Origin: Patagioenas fasciata
Taxonomy: Eukaryota > Chordata > Aves > Columbiformes > Columbidae
Direction: 5' to 3'
Assembly: GCF_037038585.1 (NCBI RefSeq)
Contig: NC_092560.1
Location: 54,782,049-54,846,048, forward strand
Length of the DNA stretch: 64,000 nucleotides
Shown here in pieces: positions 49,204 through 61,500 of the stretch. The position numbers and the translations under genes are program-made. A model generated the notes under the pieces. It worked only from the letters and a program-made list of their open reading frames with translations, was not told the origin of the DNA and did not search any database. The stretch's first letter is position 1; the number at the start of each line of letters is the position of its first letter.

Positions 49204-51334
49204 GACACCATAACGCACAGCATTCTCCTGGAGAAGCTGCAGCTCATGGGCCGGGTGGGTAGACTCTGCGATGGATAAAGAATTGGCTGGAGGGCTGGGC
49301 CCAAAGAGTTGTGGTGAACGGAGCCAAATCCAGTTGGTGGCTGGTCAGGAGGGGCTGTTCACAGTATCACAGTATGTTTGGGATTGGAAGGGACCTCAAA
49401 AGATCATCTAGTCCAATCCCCCTGCTGGAGCAGGAACACCTAGGTGAGGTCGCACAGGAATGTGTCCAGGCGGGCTTTGAATCTCTCCAGGGAAGGAGAC
49501 TCCACAACCTCCCTGGGTAGCCTGTTCCAGTGCTCTGTTACCCTCACTGAGAAGAAGTTCTTTCTCAAATTTAAGTGGAACCTCTTGTGTTCCAGCTTGA
49601 TCCCATTGTCCCTTGTCCTATCATTGTTTGCCACTGAGAAGAGCCTGACTCCATCCTCGTGGCACTCACCCTTTATATATTTATAAACATTAATAAGGTC
49701 ACCCCTCAGTCTCCTCTTCTCCAAACTAAAGAGCCCCAGCTCCCTCAGCCTTTCTTCATAAGGGAGATGCTCCACTCCCTTAATCATCTTTGTTGCCCTA
49801 CGCTGGACCCTCTCCAGCAGTTCCCTGTCCTTCTTGAACTGAGGGGCCCAGAACTGGACACAATATTCCAGATGGGGTCTCACCAGGGCGGAGCAGAGGG
49901 GAAGGAGGACCTCTCTCAATCTACTGACCACCCCCCTTGTAATATACCCCAGGATGCCATTAGTCTTCCTAGCCACAAGGGCACAGTGCTGGCTCATGGT
50001 CATCCTGTTGTCCACCAGGACCCCCAGGTCCCTTTCCCCTCCACTGCTCTCTAATAGGTCATGCCCCAACCTATACTGGAACTTGGAATTGTTCCTGCCC
50101 AGATGCAGGACTCTACACTTTCCCTTGTTAAATTCCATCAGGTTATCCCCCGCCCAACTCTCCAGCCTGTCCAGGTCCCGCTGGATGGCAGCACAGCCTT
50201 CTGGCGTGTCAGCCACTCCTCCCAGCTTAGTGTCATCAGCAAACTTGCTGATAGTACACTCAATTCCCTCGTCTAAATCATTAATGAATATATTGAATAA
50301 TATTGGCCCCAGTACTGACCCCTGAGGCACTCCACTAGATACTGGCCTCCAACTGGACTCCGCACCATTGACCACCACTCTCTGGCTTCTCTCTTTAAGC
50401 CAGTTTGCAACCCACCTCACTACTCTATTGTCTAGACCACACCTCCTCAATTTAGGTGTGAGGATGCTGTGAGGGACTGTGTCAAAGGCTTTACTGAAGT
50501 CAAGGTAGACCACATCCACCACTCTGCCATCATCCATCCACCTTGTTCCCCAGGGCTCAGTACTGGGGCCGGCTCTGTTTAATCTCTTTATCAATGATCT
50601 GGATGAGGGGATTGAGTGCACCCTCAGTAAGTCTGCAGATGACACCAAGTTGGGTGGGAATGTTGATCTGCGGGAGGGTTGGATGGCTATACAGAGGGAT
50701 CTGGACCAGCTGGATGGTTGGGCTGAGGCCAACTGTGTGAGGTTTAACAAGGCCAAGTGCCGGGCCCTGCACTTGGGTCACAACAACCCCATGAACACTC
50801 CAGGCTCAGGGGAGAGTGACTGGAAAGGAAGAGGACCTGGCTGTGTTGGTGACAGTGGCTGAACATGAGCCAGCGTGTGCCCGGGTGGCCAAAAAGGCCA
50901 CCAGCATCCTGGCTTGTATCAGGAATAGTGTGGCCAGCAGGACTAGAGAAGTGATTGTGTCTCTGTACCAGGCACTGGTGAGGCCCCACCTTGAATCCTG
51001 TGTTCAGTTTTGGGCCTCTCCTCATCAGAAGGACACTGAGGGAGTAGAGAGTGCAGAGGAGGCGACGAAGCTGGTGAGGGGCTGGAGCACAAGTGTGATG
51101 GGAGCGGCTGAGGGAGCTGGGGCTGTTCAGCCTGGAGAACAGGAGGCTCAGGGGAGACCTTATTGCTGTTTGCAACTGCCTGAAAGGAGGTTGTAGCAGG
51201 AAGGGTGTTGGTCTCTTCTCCCAAGTGATAGCAAGTGATAGGACAAGAGGAAATGGATCATCGAGTCCAACTCCTGGCCCTGCACAGGACAACCCCAAAA
51301 TTCACACCATCTCTCAAAGGAAGTAATGTGAAGA
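49204..51334 (+). mobile_element. Old CR1 LINE remnant, inverted spacer 5, split by the younger CR1
   Basis: This is the reverse complement of the old CR1 of spacer 1. It starts within the RT domain at DTITHSILLEKLQLMG, carries SADDTKLGG and [14 protein letters not shown], and ends in the same rearranged 3' side with an A-rich run. The younger CR1 interrupts it at 49361-50543. Confidence 0.75.
49361..50543 (-). mobile_element. Younger 5'-truncated CR1 LINE nested in the old CR1, spacer 5
   Basis: It has the same insertion site, length (1,183 bp) and TGTTC/GAACA flanking duplication (49356-49360 and 50544-50548) as in spacer 1. The RT C-terminal frame is open from 50543 down to the stop at 49440-49442. 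It therefore descends from the same insertion event as 9889-11071, not from a second hit. Confidence 0.9.
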
Positions 51335-51481
51335 AAAAAAAAAAATAATAATGCTTCCTAAAAAGGGAATCTAGTCTACTCTGAAAAATAAATACAATTA
51401 TTTCAATCAAATAATGTCTACGAGGAGTCCTTCTTGAAAAACATTCGCCAGCTACTCAGATACAGACACATTTTTGCGTCT

Positions 51482-51609
51482 ACAAAAACAAAACGAAACA
51501 AAACAATACAAAAGAAAACAAAACAAAACAAAACCAGAACCCCCACACACACGCAAAAAACCAAAACAAACAAACAAACAAACAAAAACCAAAACAAAAA
51601 ACCAAACCC
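51482..51609. repeat. A-rich low-complexity tract, spacer 5 (inverted T-rich tract)
   Basis: This is the reverse complement of the GTTT/TTTTG tract of the other spacers, with its own unit number. Confidence 0.85.
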
Positions 51610-53100
51610 ACCAATAAACTAAAAAACCCCTGCTGCCCTGTCTCCATCCAGAAGTAGATATCTAAGTGGTTCAGATGAAGGGTAGTCTGGCAAAAGCCAC
51701 CCTTTTCCTGCCCAGGCGCATGGACACTCTCATGCGCCTCTCCTGGCAGAAGCTGGATCCCCTTCTCGGGACAGACACCTTCCAGGAAGGACACAGCCAC
51801 AGAGGCGACTCATCAGGTCTGTACAGCACTTTGCTCGGCACCAGTTTTTATGTATTTGGTGCTTTCCTGTGACTACTCTTGCTGCACAGATGGTCATAAA
51901 AAGACAAGCACTCAGGGAGAGGGTTGGGGCGTGTCAGGGAGAAGTAATGGGATGGCTGATGGCTTTAGTGAATCCTTCCATTTAGTGAATGTCTGAGCCC
52001 AGAAATGGAAAGCAGTTGATGTCCGCAAGTAGAGGAGGAATAAGAGGAAGATTTTCTTGGGAATACGGAAGGAAGAAAGGCCTCTCTTGGGCTAATCATA
52101 GATGGCAGTGATATTTTCATTTTGTGGGCATGGCTGTACCTGGGAGATGCAAAATGGCTGCTGCTGGAGGCGGCTGTGCTCAGTCATGCCCAATGAGGTG
52201 ACCCTGCTCTGCTCCTCTCTTACACTCCCCACGCTGGGATGGATCTCAGGAAACATCCGTGAGCCTGGAGGAAGCATGAACCTCCTGGAGTGTTGGCCCG
52301 TTACTGGAAGACAAGAGTGAAAGATCAGTGAGAGACATGGGAGTGCAGGAAGAGAGTGGTCTATGCGTAGCAGTAAGTGTGTTAGAGGCAAGAAGAACAC
52401 CTGAGGAGCATGGGCTGGTCATGCTAATGTGGAATAGATTGTCTTCTCTTTTTTATTTTGGGGTGGCAGAAGAGGGAAGGTGTGCATTTCAGTGCTGGGG
52501 CACAGATCCAAATTGAGGATTCAAACAAGTTTGGCACTGGGACAGCTTAGGTGATTGAGGACCACTGCCAGGCCTATGAAAGAAGCTGGATGGGCTTTGG
52601 GGACCTCACAGGCATTGCCAAATCCTCAGAAAACCACAGCACTTGGCACCGAACCCAATCGCAAACACAAATACCCTCGCAGCGACCACAGGCAGAGCCT
52701 TGAGAAACATTTGAGAGAAAAGGTCTCCTTTGCCAGGCCCTGGGGGTCAGAGCTCGGCCATTCTGATGATAAACACACATGAAGGGCTGACATGGCATCA
52801 GAACCACCTCCACATCACCTTTACCACCTGTGACCAGTGTCTGCAGGCTTTTGCTTCACCAGCCTCTAGCGACACGGACTGGTTGTTTCCTCCAGAGCTG
52901 TGTCAGTGATCCCCGCTTTGTGGGATCCCAAGCACCTTCAGAAACTTGAGTTCGCTTCTGCCTTTTACTTTGCTGGAGGTTTGTTCATTGTTTCAGGATC
53001 TGTGGTTTGGGAATGTGGCAGCAGACGGCTCATTAACATCCAACACGCCCTTACAAGCCAAGGCTCTCTGCAGCATTTTCCTAAAGGCTTCAAGCCTGGT
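51610..53100. other. Inverted spacer 5, middle part: no gene recognised
   Basis: It is the reverse complement of 7345-8820 with more differences than spacers 1-3 show among themselves. These include a 17-bp insertion at about 52466-52482 and a stop in the unassigned open stretch near 52870. Confidence 0.5.
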
Positions 53101-53106
53101 GTGAAT
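53101..53106 (-). other. Empty target site of the solo LTR, spacer 5
   Basis: The sequence reads GGTGTGAATGATTAG here, i.e. a single GTGAAT (ATTCAC on the other strand) with no LTR between. The flanks match both sides of the LTR in spacers 1-3. This is the pre-insertion allele, which fixes the LTR boundaries and the duplication length. Confidence 0.9.
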
Positions 53107-53509
53107 GATTAGAGAGATTTCAGGAACAGCCAAACAGAGAGCATTTCAGTAATACATAGCAATAAAGCAGCATTTCTTCTGTTTCCTTCCCCCCTCTCCC
53201 TTCTGCCCCTTTCCAGAAGAGGTGATATCAGCAGCCTTCAATTCTTATGGATCTGGAGCATCCCCTGATGCAGACACAATATGTCAGAAAAGGGGGTGCT
53301 TGAAGCCCCAGCTGAGTGAGGAGACAGTCCAGGACACCTCAAGAGCAATCACACTCCTCCGAACCAAGAGGTGGGTGTTCCTGGCAATCTCAGGTGCCAC
53401 AGCACAGCGATACTTGTGTTCAGGGAGCCGGTCAAATGACCCATCTCCTATTCTGTAAAGGTGTCTGATTTTGATCAGGTAACCCCTGAACTGAGCCCCA
53501 TCCACTCCT

Positions 53510-53668
53510 AGGTGGTCTCCAGACTCCTGCCTTCAGGAACAGTGTCCCAGGAGACCTTTGTGCTGAAGACGGAGGCAAAGGAGCCATAAAGTACCTCAGT
53601 CCTGTCTGCTTCTAATCTTAGAAAGCGCAGCAGCAGGCCGTCGTTCACCCTGTCTATTCTTTTACTGT
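53510..53668 (-). mobile_element. Short CR1-like ORF2 fragment, spacer 5
   Basis: This is the inverted counterpart of 6320-6480. Confidence 0.4.
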
Positions 53669-55494
53669 AAGGAAACAACATCAGCTCATCTTGCTGCCCT
53701 CACCCTCCCCTGTACATATGAAATCCAGATTAGCTTTGGCATCATCCTTGCATTTTTTTGGTTTTAGAAGTTTCTTTCTTCAATTAGCCAATTTACAGTA
53801 TCAATGTCAGCTCAGCTGGATATTTACTCAGGACCTCAGGGATTGTTTTTTAAAAAAAACCCAACAAACTCTGCACTTCATTATCAGCCTTGCACCAGAC
53901 TGACAAATAAACAAATCTTCCCCATGCAACAAAGCTTGCCTAATAGTAAGGAATGAGAAGATTATTTTGTGCTACTTTTCAATTGATACAGAGACACAAG
54001 AGAGAACAAGGAAAGCCCAATGGTTATCGTGGCTGCGAAGGCCAACATTTACATCCCTGTCCTTCAGTCAGAGCTCAAATTGGCTGGGAAAGAATGCCTT
54101 TTAAAAATACTGTTATTGCAAAGCAGAAGAGCGTACTCTTAGTTCATAGGTTAACAAGTAGTTAATAAATGAAATCTCATTAAATTTCATCGGAAGCTCA
54201 CTTTTTATTATAGTAAAGGAGGCTGAAGTTTCACCTGGATAATTGGGTGAAGGGGAACAATCCCAGCACATCAGCACTGACAGGGAGCAGCAGCGCTTGG
54301 TCTTCCAGAGCTGTTCTCTTTCCGCTCCCACACTCTCCTTCTCATCCGTTGTGCTGGTGCAAGGCCTAAGTGCTCTGGCAGGTTGGTCACTGTCCTGCTG
54401 CGTGGCAGTGCTGTGACCGCAGGCAGGGACATACAGTGGACACTTCAGTGACAGAGCTGGCCTCAGAACAGCCTTCCATGAAGAAAGGTGATCTCCTGAG
54501 GATAATGCCGGAAGGTTTAGGTCTTCTTCCAAGGTTTCTCTCCAGCACATGCCAAGAACGTGACCAGCAGGTCAAAACACCAGTACGCACCAGTACAGAG
54601 CTAAACACTGCGAGTGTGAAGCATGAGGGCACGCAGCAGTGTCCTCTCACAGCCCGGCCTCCTGCCAGACACCTGACGGACCAGCCGAGCAGGGTCTGGG
54701 CTGTGCCCGTGAGCACTGGACACTCTGCGGAAGCTGCCCCAGGACAATCATCCTGGGCTGGCCCCGCACAACCACCGTTTCCAGCCCCGGCCTCTCAGCG
54801 CAGCTTGGAGAGGCCCTTTGTCCCTCCGAGGAAGGATGGTGAATGAGCATGAGCATGAGCACGAGCAGGCCATGTTTGCATGGCACAGATGAGATGCAAG
54901 CCTGCACATCATGTACGGGAGGTGGGATGAGCCGAACCCGAGAGACCACAAATGTCATCAGCTGTTCCTTGGGGTTCCCTGAAGGCCTGTGGGACAGACA
55001 GTGTCTCGAGGTCACTTCACGTTAGGGGGAAACCACCTGAACGCAGTACTGGGTTGTGCTTCCTTGGACTGCGGTCCCCGTGTTCATTCCTCGTGACGTG
55101 GGACATCGGAGATGAGTGCGGGCAGGGTGACACACTGCAGGGCTGGGAGTGGCAACAGCAGGTGAGAGAGACACTGTGACTCCTGCCTCTGTGTGTAAAA
55201 GGGGCAGACTCTGTCTCTGAGCATCCCTGGGTGCATAAGGAGTCCGTGAGGCCAGCTCAGGTGTGGACACCTGAGAGAAGCCTGCTATTTCCAGGTGTGC
55301 CTCGAGGAACAAACCCCGTGGGCCCAGTGAGCTTCATCTCCGTTGCCTTGGACAGGCTCATTGCCAGTGCTTCTGTCTGCTCCATCACCCTTGCCTGTGA
55401 TTCTGGGCTGTGCTCTCAAAAGTGCCAGTGCACTCAGAGGCGTTCTGGGGTCCGCGGAAAAGGCAGATGTCAAACCCAGCTTCACGAAGGGCTC
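53669..55494. other. Inverted spacer 5, part next to the gene 5 stop: no gene recognised
   Basis: It is collinear in inverted orientation with 4493-6320. From 54281 rightwards it belongs to the large inverted repeat. Nothing gene-like is supported. Confidence 0.5.
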
Positions 55495-55500
55495 TTTATT
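55495..55500 (-). promoter_or_regulatory. Polyadenylation signal AATAAA, gene 5
   Basis: TTTATT on the plus strand is the AATAAA of gene 5, 51 bp beyond its stop. Confidence 0.6.
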
Positions 55501-55550
55501 AAAATCCAGCCACTCTCCTGAGAAGAGCTGCTCCTCCGCACGCCTCAGCA

Positions 55551-58500
55551 TCAGCGGCAGCACAGGGCTTGCAGGGTCCATCGCGGCCTTGGCTGCTCCC
55601 TCGGAGAGCTCAGGATGATGATGACAGTCTGCACTACCAGGGAGCGGATGGAGGGCTCGCTGTCTTCTGCCAAGGTCTGAAGGGCTGCAAGGGAAAGAAG
55701 CAGAGTTGAGATGACCTCCCACGTCTGCAGAGACCCCCAGGCATTCCCTCTCGACCATGCTCCCTACTCACCGCTGCAGATCTCCGCCAGCTTCCTCTGG
55801 CTTGGATTCGTCAGGTGCCGTGCAGCGAGCCCTGGGCACAGAGTTCCGTCAGCCCCTGCTCCCTCCCCTCATCAGGGCTGGCCCCAGGGAAGAGCAGGGG
55901 CCAAGCTGGTGGGACTGAGCAAGGCGGGAACCATGGCCGCCTGCATGGGCAGGACTGGGAGAGGGAAGCCAACGCCCTGCACGGGGCAGCTGGGGCTCTG
56001 GCAGCCACAGGGCTGCTCCTTGCTGCCAGGGCAGCGGCGAGGACTGGGGCCAGGCTGCCAAGAGAGGGACCCATGGGGCTGTGACCCACCGATGAACCTC
56101 ACGGCCGCCTCTCGCAAGCTGGCCTGAGCATCCTTCAGGTACGACAGGCTCTGAATCAAGAATTCTTGAGCTCTGCTGCTGTCCTGCTTCAGCTGGAGAG
56201 AGCACAAGGGGATGGGCACGTCACTGTCCATTCCCAGTTGGCTGGACCAGTCCCTGCTCTTAGACCCAGCCATTCCCCTTCCCGCCCCGGCCATTCCCAT
56301 GTCCCAGCCAGGAGCCCTGTGGGGCTGAGGCTGAAAGAGAGACACAGGTCAAGGTGCCCAGGGTTGCTGAGAGCTCTCCCTCCCGCTGGGTATGGGGAGG
56401 GCAGCGGGGCAGAGAGAAGAGCCCTTGGGGGCTCTGCTCTTGAGGACAGGGCACAAGGGTGCAGGTCCAGGCTGCAGCAGGGCAGGCGAGGCACATGTGC
56501 AGAGCCTACAGCCCAGACGTGTAGGGTGGTCCTCGTCCCGCCTGGGCCCTGAGCCTTGGGGGTTGTCCTCACCAAGCTCTCTCCAATCTGCCATGTCTGC
56601 TGTGTCCGCACTAGGTGCTTGAGCGGTTTCCACTTGAGGAGCTCTGCGGCAGCAAGAAGGGCTTCCCCAGCAGCCTGCGGAACAGCAGAAGCTGGGAGAT
56701 GGCACCGCGGTCTGGAGCAGGAGACCTTGTGTCTCCCTCCTCTGGACTTTGGTCCTGGGCTGATTCTGCCCTTAGGGAGCTGGGACATGCCCTGGCCCAA
56801 ACGTCCAGGGCTCTCTTCCCCGCATCAGTGCTGAGCTTTGAAACCTGTACCTTGGCCACGCTCTGCATTTGGTCACTCATCCGGAAGAAGAGAGGGAGCA
56901 GGCCGAGTCGCACCACGTTCTTCATCTCCCTCTTGTCGTTCCCCACCGCCATCTTCATCAGGTCTCTGAAGAGGCTGATGGAGCTCTCTCTCAGCTGGCT
57001 CAGCTCCTGGGAGGGAGAAGCACAGTAGAGCTGGAGCACCAGCAGCTCTCTGCCCATGGTGAGCAGAAGCCCCAGCATGGCTGATGTGAGGGGAGATGCT
57101 CCAGGGCGGCATTCTGCACGCTGGAGATGTGGGCCAGATCTGCTGTCCTGGGTCCGTGAAAGGCCACTCAAGAGACTTGTTCTGGGAGTGCCTGTTCCTC
57201 CAAGTGCCCTCCCAGCCACCCAGCATCCCCCACCAGCTTCGGCAGCCATGGTGGGAAGAGCTCCGGGAGCAGCTCTTGGGGAGGAGCTGTGCTGGGCTGC
57301 AGAACACGGAAGCCATCCCACAAGAGCCCAGGGCCCACCCGTGGGGCTCGGGCTTCCACATCAGCCTTACGTCATCCAAGAGGGGCAGGAGGAATTCTGC
57401 CATCTGCACAGCGACGTGGCTGGCCTCCTTCCTCTCCAGCTGAGCCATGACGGTTCTGAAGACCAGCAGAGCCTTCGTGGTGGCAGCCTTATAGCCAAAC
57501 AGCAGAACCCTCATGAGGTCTGGCAGGATGATCTTCATTTTTCTTGCCTGTGTGAATAAAATAGTTTCCCTTTTGGGACCAGGTCCACGCCTGGAAAGCG
57601 CCCCAGGCAGCCAGCAGGCCCCACCATGGAAGGGAGGGCCTTTGGAGCAGTCACCCCATTGCCTGACTGCCAGCCAAGGCCAAGCCCTCACCCCCTGCCC
57701 CGACCCTCGGCTGCCAACACGGTTCCCCTTGGCGACGCCCTTACTCACCATCTCGACTGTCTCTGACAGTGTCATGATGCCCCTGAGCACCAGGGAGAGC
57801 ATGGCTGGCCTTTCTTCCTTCAGGAACCTGAAGTCTAAGTAGGTTGCAGCAAACGTCCTGTCTCCCAGATCTCTGCTGGCCAGCATCTGAAGGCAGGGCG
57901 GCAGTGAGCGACCGGCAGAGCTGCTGGGGCTCCTGGCAGCGTGCAGCTCCTGGTTCCCAACGCAGCCCAGGCACAGGGCAGCGGGGGCTTTTTCCGGTAA
58001 CTCACAGCCAAGCGAACGAGGCAGTAGTCCTCCAGGTGTGTGCAGAAGAGCCTGCTCTTCAGGTCCCAGAGCTGGCTGAGCAGCTCCCTCAAAATGCTCC
58101 GCGCAGTCTGGGGCACGGAGAACATCACCTCCCACAGCGCCAGGGCAGTGCTGCAAGCCAGAGCGCTCTGTCAGCAGGGCAGCCTTGGCCACAGCAGCGT
58201 GGCCGCGCTCAGCCCTGCACGATGGTTGGGATGCCCTGGGCAGCAGCAGAGGGCTGAGCTGGTGCTCCCTGTGGGCTGGGCAGGAGCACGGGGTGTGCTC
58301 AGGCTTGCTTGTTCAGCTTTGCCTGCTGTGGGCCTGGCTGACCCCCTGGGCTGGAACGCATGGTGGGATGGAGGGTCCTGCTCCTCGCGTGTGTCCTGCA
58401 GGATTCCTTGGCTCTGGCAGCCAGAGCGTCTCCAGGCCCCTCTCCCCACAGGGAACAAGCCCTCGTGGCGTGTGGGGACAGTACCTGTCTCCTCCTGGAG

Positions 58501-61500
58501 CGACCTGCAGCAGTGTTGTCACCACCTCCTGAGGGCATTTGTCAGCCATGGGGACCATTAGGGACTCCACGCTCTGCCGGGCTGGGACTGTCTTGATGCA
58601 TCCCAGGGTTTTGTGGATGCAGCTCGTGATCTTTGGCACCTGGAGGGGACACAGGTGAGGATGGCGCAGCCACTGGAGTGCGGCCATTTCCTCAGCTGCC
58701 CTTGCCATCCCTCTGTGCCGCCTTGAGGTGGCTTCAGGTGCCCGAGACACCGGGGTTTGGGAGGAAGAGAGGGATGGAGGGAGGAACAAGGTCTGACAGG
58801 GCTGAAGGGCGGGGCAATCCAGCAACAGGCTGTAGGCCACTTACATCCACCAGCCACAAGTCCGGGTTTCCCTTGGCCATGTCCAGCACACTTCTGGCCG
58901 CCTCCTTGTCAAAGGTGCTGGAGTCGGTCGTTGCCTCGATGAACACCCGGACAAGGTCTGACCTCTCAGAAGGCTGGAGGTACTCCGCAAAGGACTAAGG
59001 GAGGAAGGCAGGCAGCGCAGCCATGTCACACTGAGGGCCCTGAAGCTGCTGCTTAGCTGGGCAGTGCCAGCAGCCCTGCAGAGGCACCCGGCAGTGCTGG
59101 CGGCAGTGCCCGCAGCAACGCTGGCAGCAGGGGCAGCAGTGACTGCTGGGGAGGATGAGAAGAGAGGGCCCAGGGTGAGGGAGGAGGGTTGGGGTCATGG
59201 GCACAAGGTGTGGACCCTGCTGCCAGCCAGGGCTTGCTGGTGGCCGGGAGGACGGGGGCTGCTGCTGGGACACTGGAGCGCAGCCCTCGCATCGTCCCTG
59301 CTCAGGGACAGCAGGAAGCCTCTCAGCAGGGACAGGGAGGCCACGCCAGCCCGCTGATTGTGGACGCCTTCGCTCTCACCATTCCCCTGCTGATGCCACG
59401 GCCAAGAGTGCCAGCAAGGGGGGAGCTCGTTACCTCGATAATGTGAGTGGCGCTGGGCGAAGTGCGCAAGGAGGTGGTCTCGGCTTCCAAGTCCCCTTGG
59501 AGCTGTGTATTCTCCTCTGTCAGTGTCGCCCCTAAAGAGCAGGGCAAACACAGAAGAGTCGACAAGATGCAGCAGCTTCCCCAATACTGGAAAAAGCTTT
59601 GATCTTGGAATGGCCGAGGAGGGAGGTTATGACCCGCCATCAGGGGAGGAGGTGGTGGAGAACGGTGCCACGGAAAGGCTGACCCGCCTCCAGTGTACGT
59701 GTGCGAGTGGTTCTGGCCCTGGAAACTCCAAGGTCCTAGAGCTCTGCATGCAGCCCCACAGTTCAGTCCCCGATGCCTGGAATAATGGTGACGTGGGGGA
59801 CAGCTCGCCTGGCCGGAGTGCCGCGGGGCAGGGATACAGGCTAGCTGGGAGAGACGGGAAGATGCGGCGTGGGGCTGCCTCCCATGCTCCTGTGGAGCAG
59901 CTGAGCTACATGGCACCATCAACAGCCTGGGAGAGAGCGTGGGGGTCAGGAGCAGAGGAAGGGCAGTGCTGGTGACAAGGTGGTGCCTCCAGCAAGCAGC
60001 ACAACTGTCTGTTGCAACCCGTCAGGAAGACGAGCAGAGCTACTGGGTGATGTTGGTGTGCAGGGGAACCCGTCCCACCACAGCTTCTCTTACAGCGTTG
60101 CTGATACTTGAATTGGAAGAGGAGACAAAGAGCGTCCAAAGCCAAGCGGCTGGTCTCTTCTTCCTTGAATGAGAGGAGTAGCAGGAGATGTCCCAGCAGC
60201 TGTCCAATGATTGGCATTTGCATCCCTGCACAGGAGGCGTGTCTCTCCTCATTGGGATCGGCCTGGGCGAGGGATGAGGAAGAGCAGAGGGCTTGAGGGC
60301 ACCTGGGGCCAAAGCCCTGAACCCATGTGTGTGCCCAGGGCTGGATCCAGGTGGGTCAGAGGTTTGCATGGCCCTGCGGAACCCGTCTTGCCGAACAGCC
60401 CCATGCGGGGAAAGCTGCCAGGCCTGTGCTCCCTCCAGGCTCCTTGGGCAGCCCCAGCCGAAACAGGACTGGGGCAGAGCTGGCTCCTGGCAGAGCGGGG
60501 TGTGCCTGGTCGTTACCTTTAGTGAGGAGTAGTTGGCCAGCAGGAAGCTGAGCACCCTCATCCTGCCCACGGCCCTCTCCCGCACAGATGCCCTCTCTGA
60601 GGTGGTGAAGGTCAAGAGCATCTGGGGAGAGAGAAGCTGCTGGTGAGCCCTGGGAGCAGCCACCACTCCAGTGCTCAAGTCCTGGGCGGGACTCGCCCAG
60701 TCCATTAAGGCTTCCTCTGATCTGGAGCAAAGCCTCTAGTGGTTTCGTGCCCTGGGGTCCACGGCAGGCTTGGGACAAATGCCCCCGGCCAGCCCTCTAG
60801 CCAGGCAGGAAGGCAGATGCCACCCTGTGTGGCCACTGTGCTGTGGAAGAGCCTGGTGGGCAGCCCCTGGTTCCCCCAGGGAGGTGGGCACCACCCTGCA
60901 GTGCGCTCTCTGCATGGCACGGGGTGGGACTGTCCACTCAGCAGTGGGCACCCTGTCCCCTAGGGTGAAGAACAGCCCTTGTCAAGCCCACTCTTTGCAC
61001 ATGCCAGACCTGGAAGATACTCTGCATCGTCTCGATGACTCCGGAGGTGGGAGAGTTGAGCACCACTGCAACTAGCATGGTGTCCATGCCTTTCATGGTC
61101 TGCAAGGGAGACAACGAGTTGTGGCCGTGTTTCCCGCTGTCCCCCTCACCCCCGGGACACTGAGCTGAACTCCCAGCACCAAGGCAGGACTCGTGGGCTG
61201 CTTTGTCACCCAGCACTTACTGTGAAGTACAGGAAAGGTTTCAGGTCCTGCATTTCTTCTTTTGGAGGAAGCAGGAAGATGCTGGAGAAGCACGTGCGGA
61301 GGAGGCCTATCTCTTTCCCCTCCAGCACCGCCTCCACGAAGCTGCAAAGAGAGAGAGGCCGGTTGGACACTGGTGCGGGGAGCAGTGCCCGGAGGCCTCG
61401 TGCAGGTGGACACGGGGCTCTGGGGCAGGAGTCCCCGGGAGGGATGGGCAGGTACCTCATCTCGGCCATGGCAAACATGGCGCTCCGCCGCACCGCTGTG

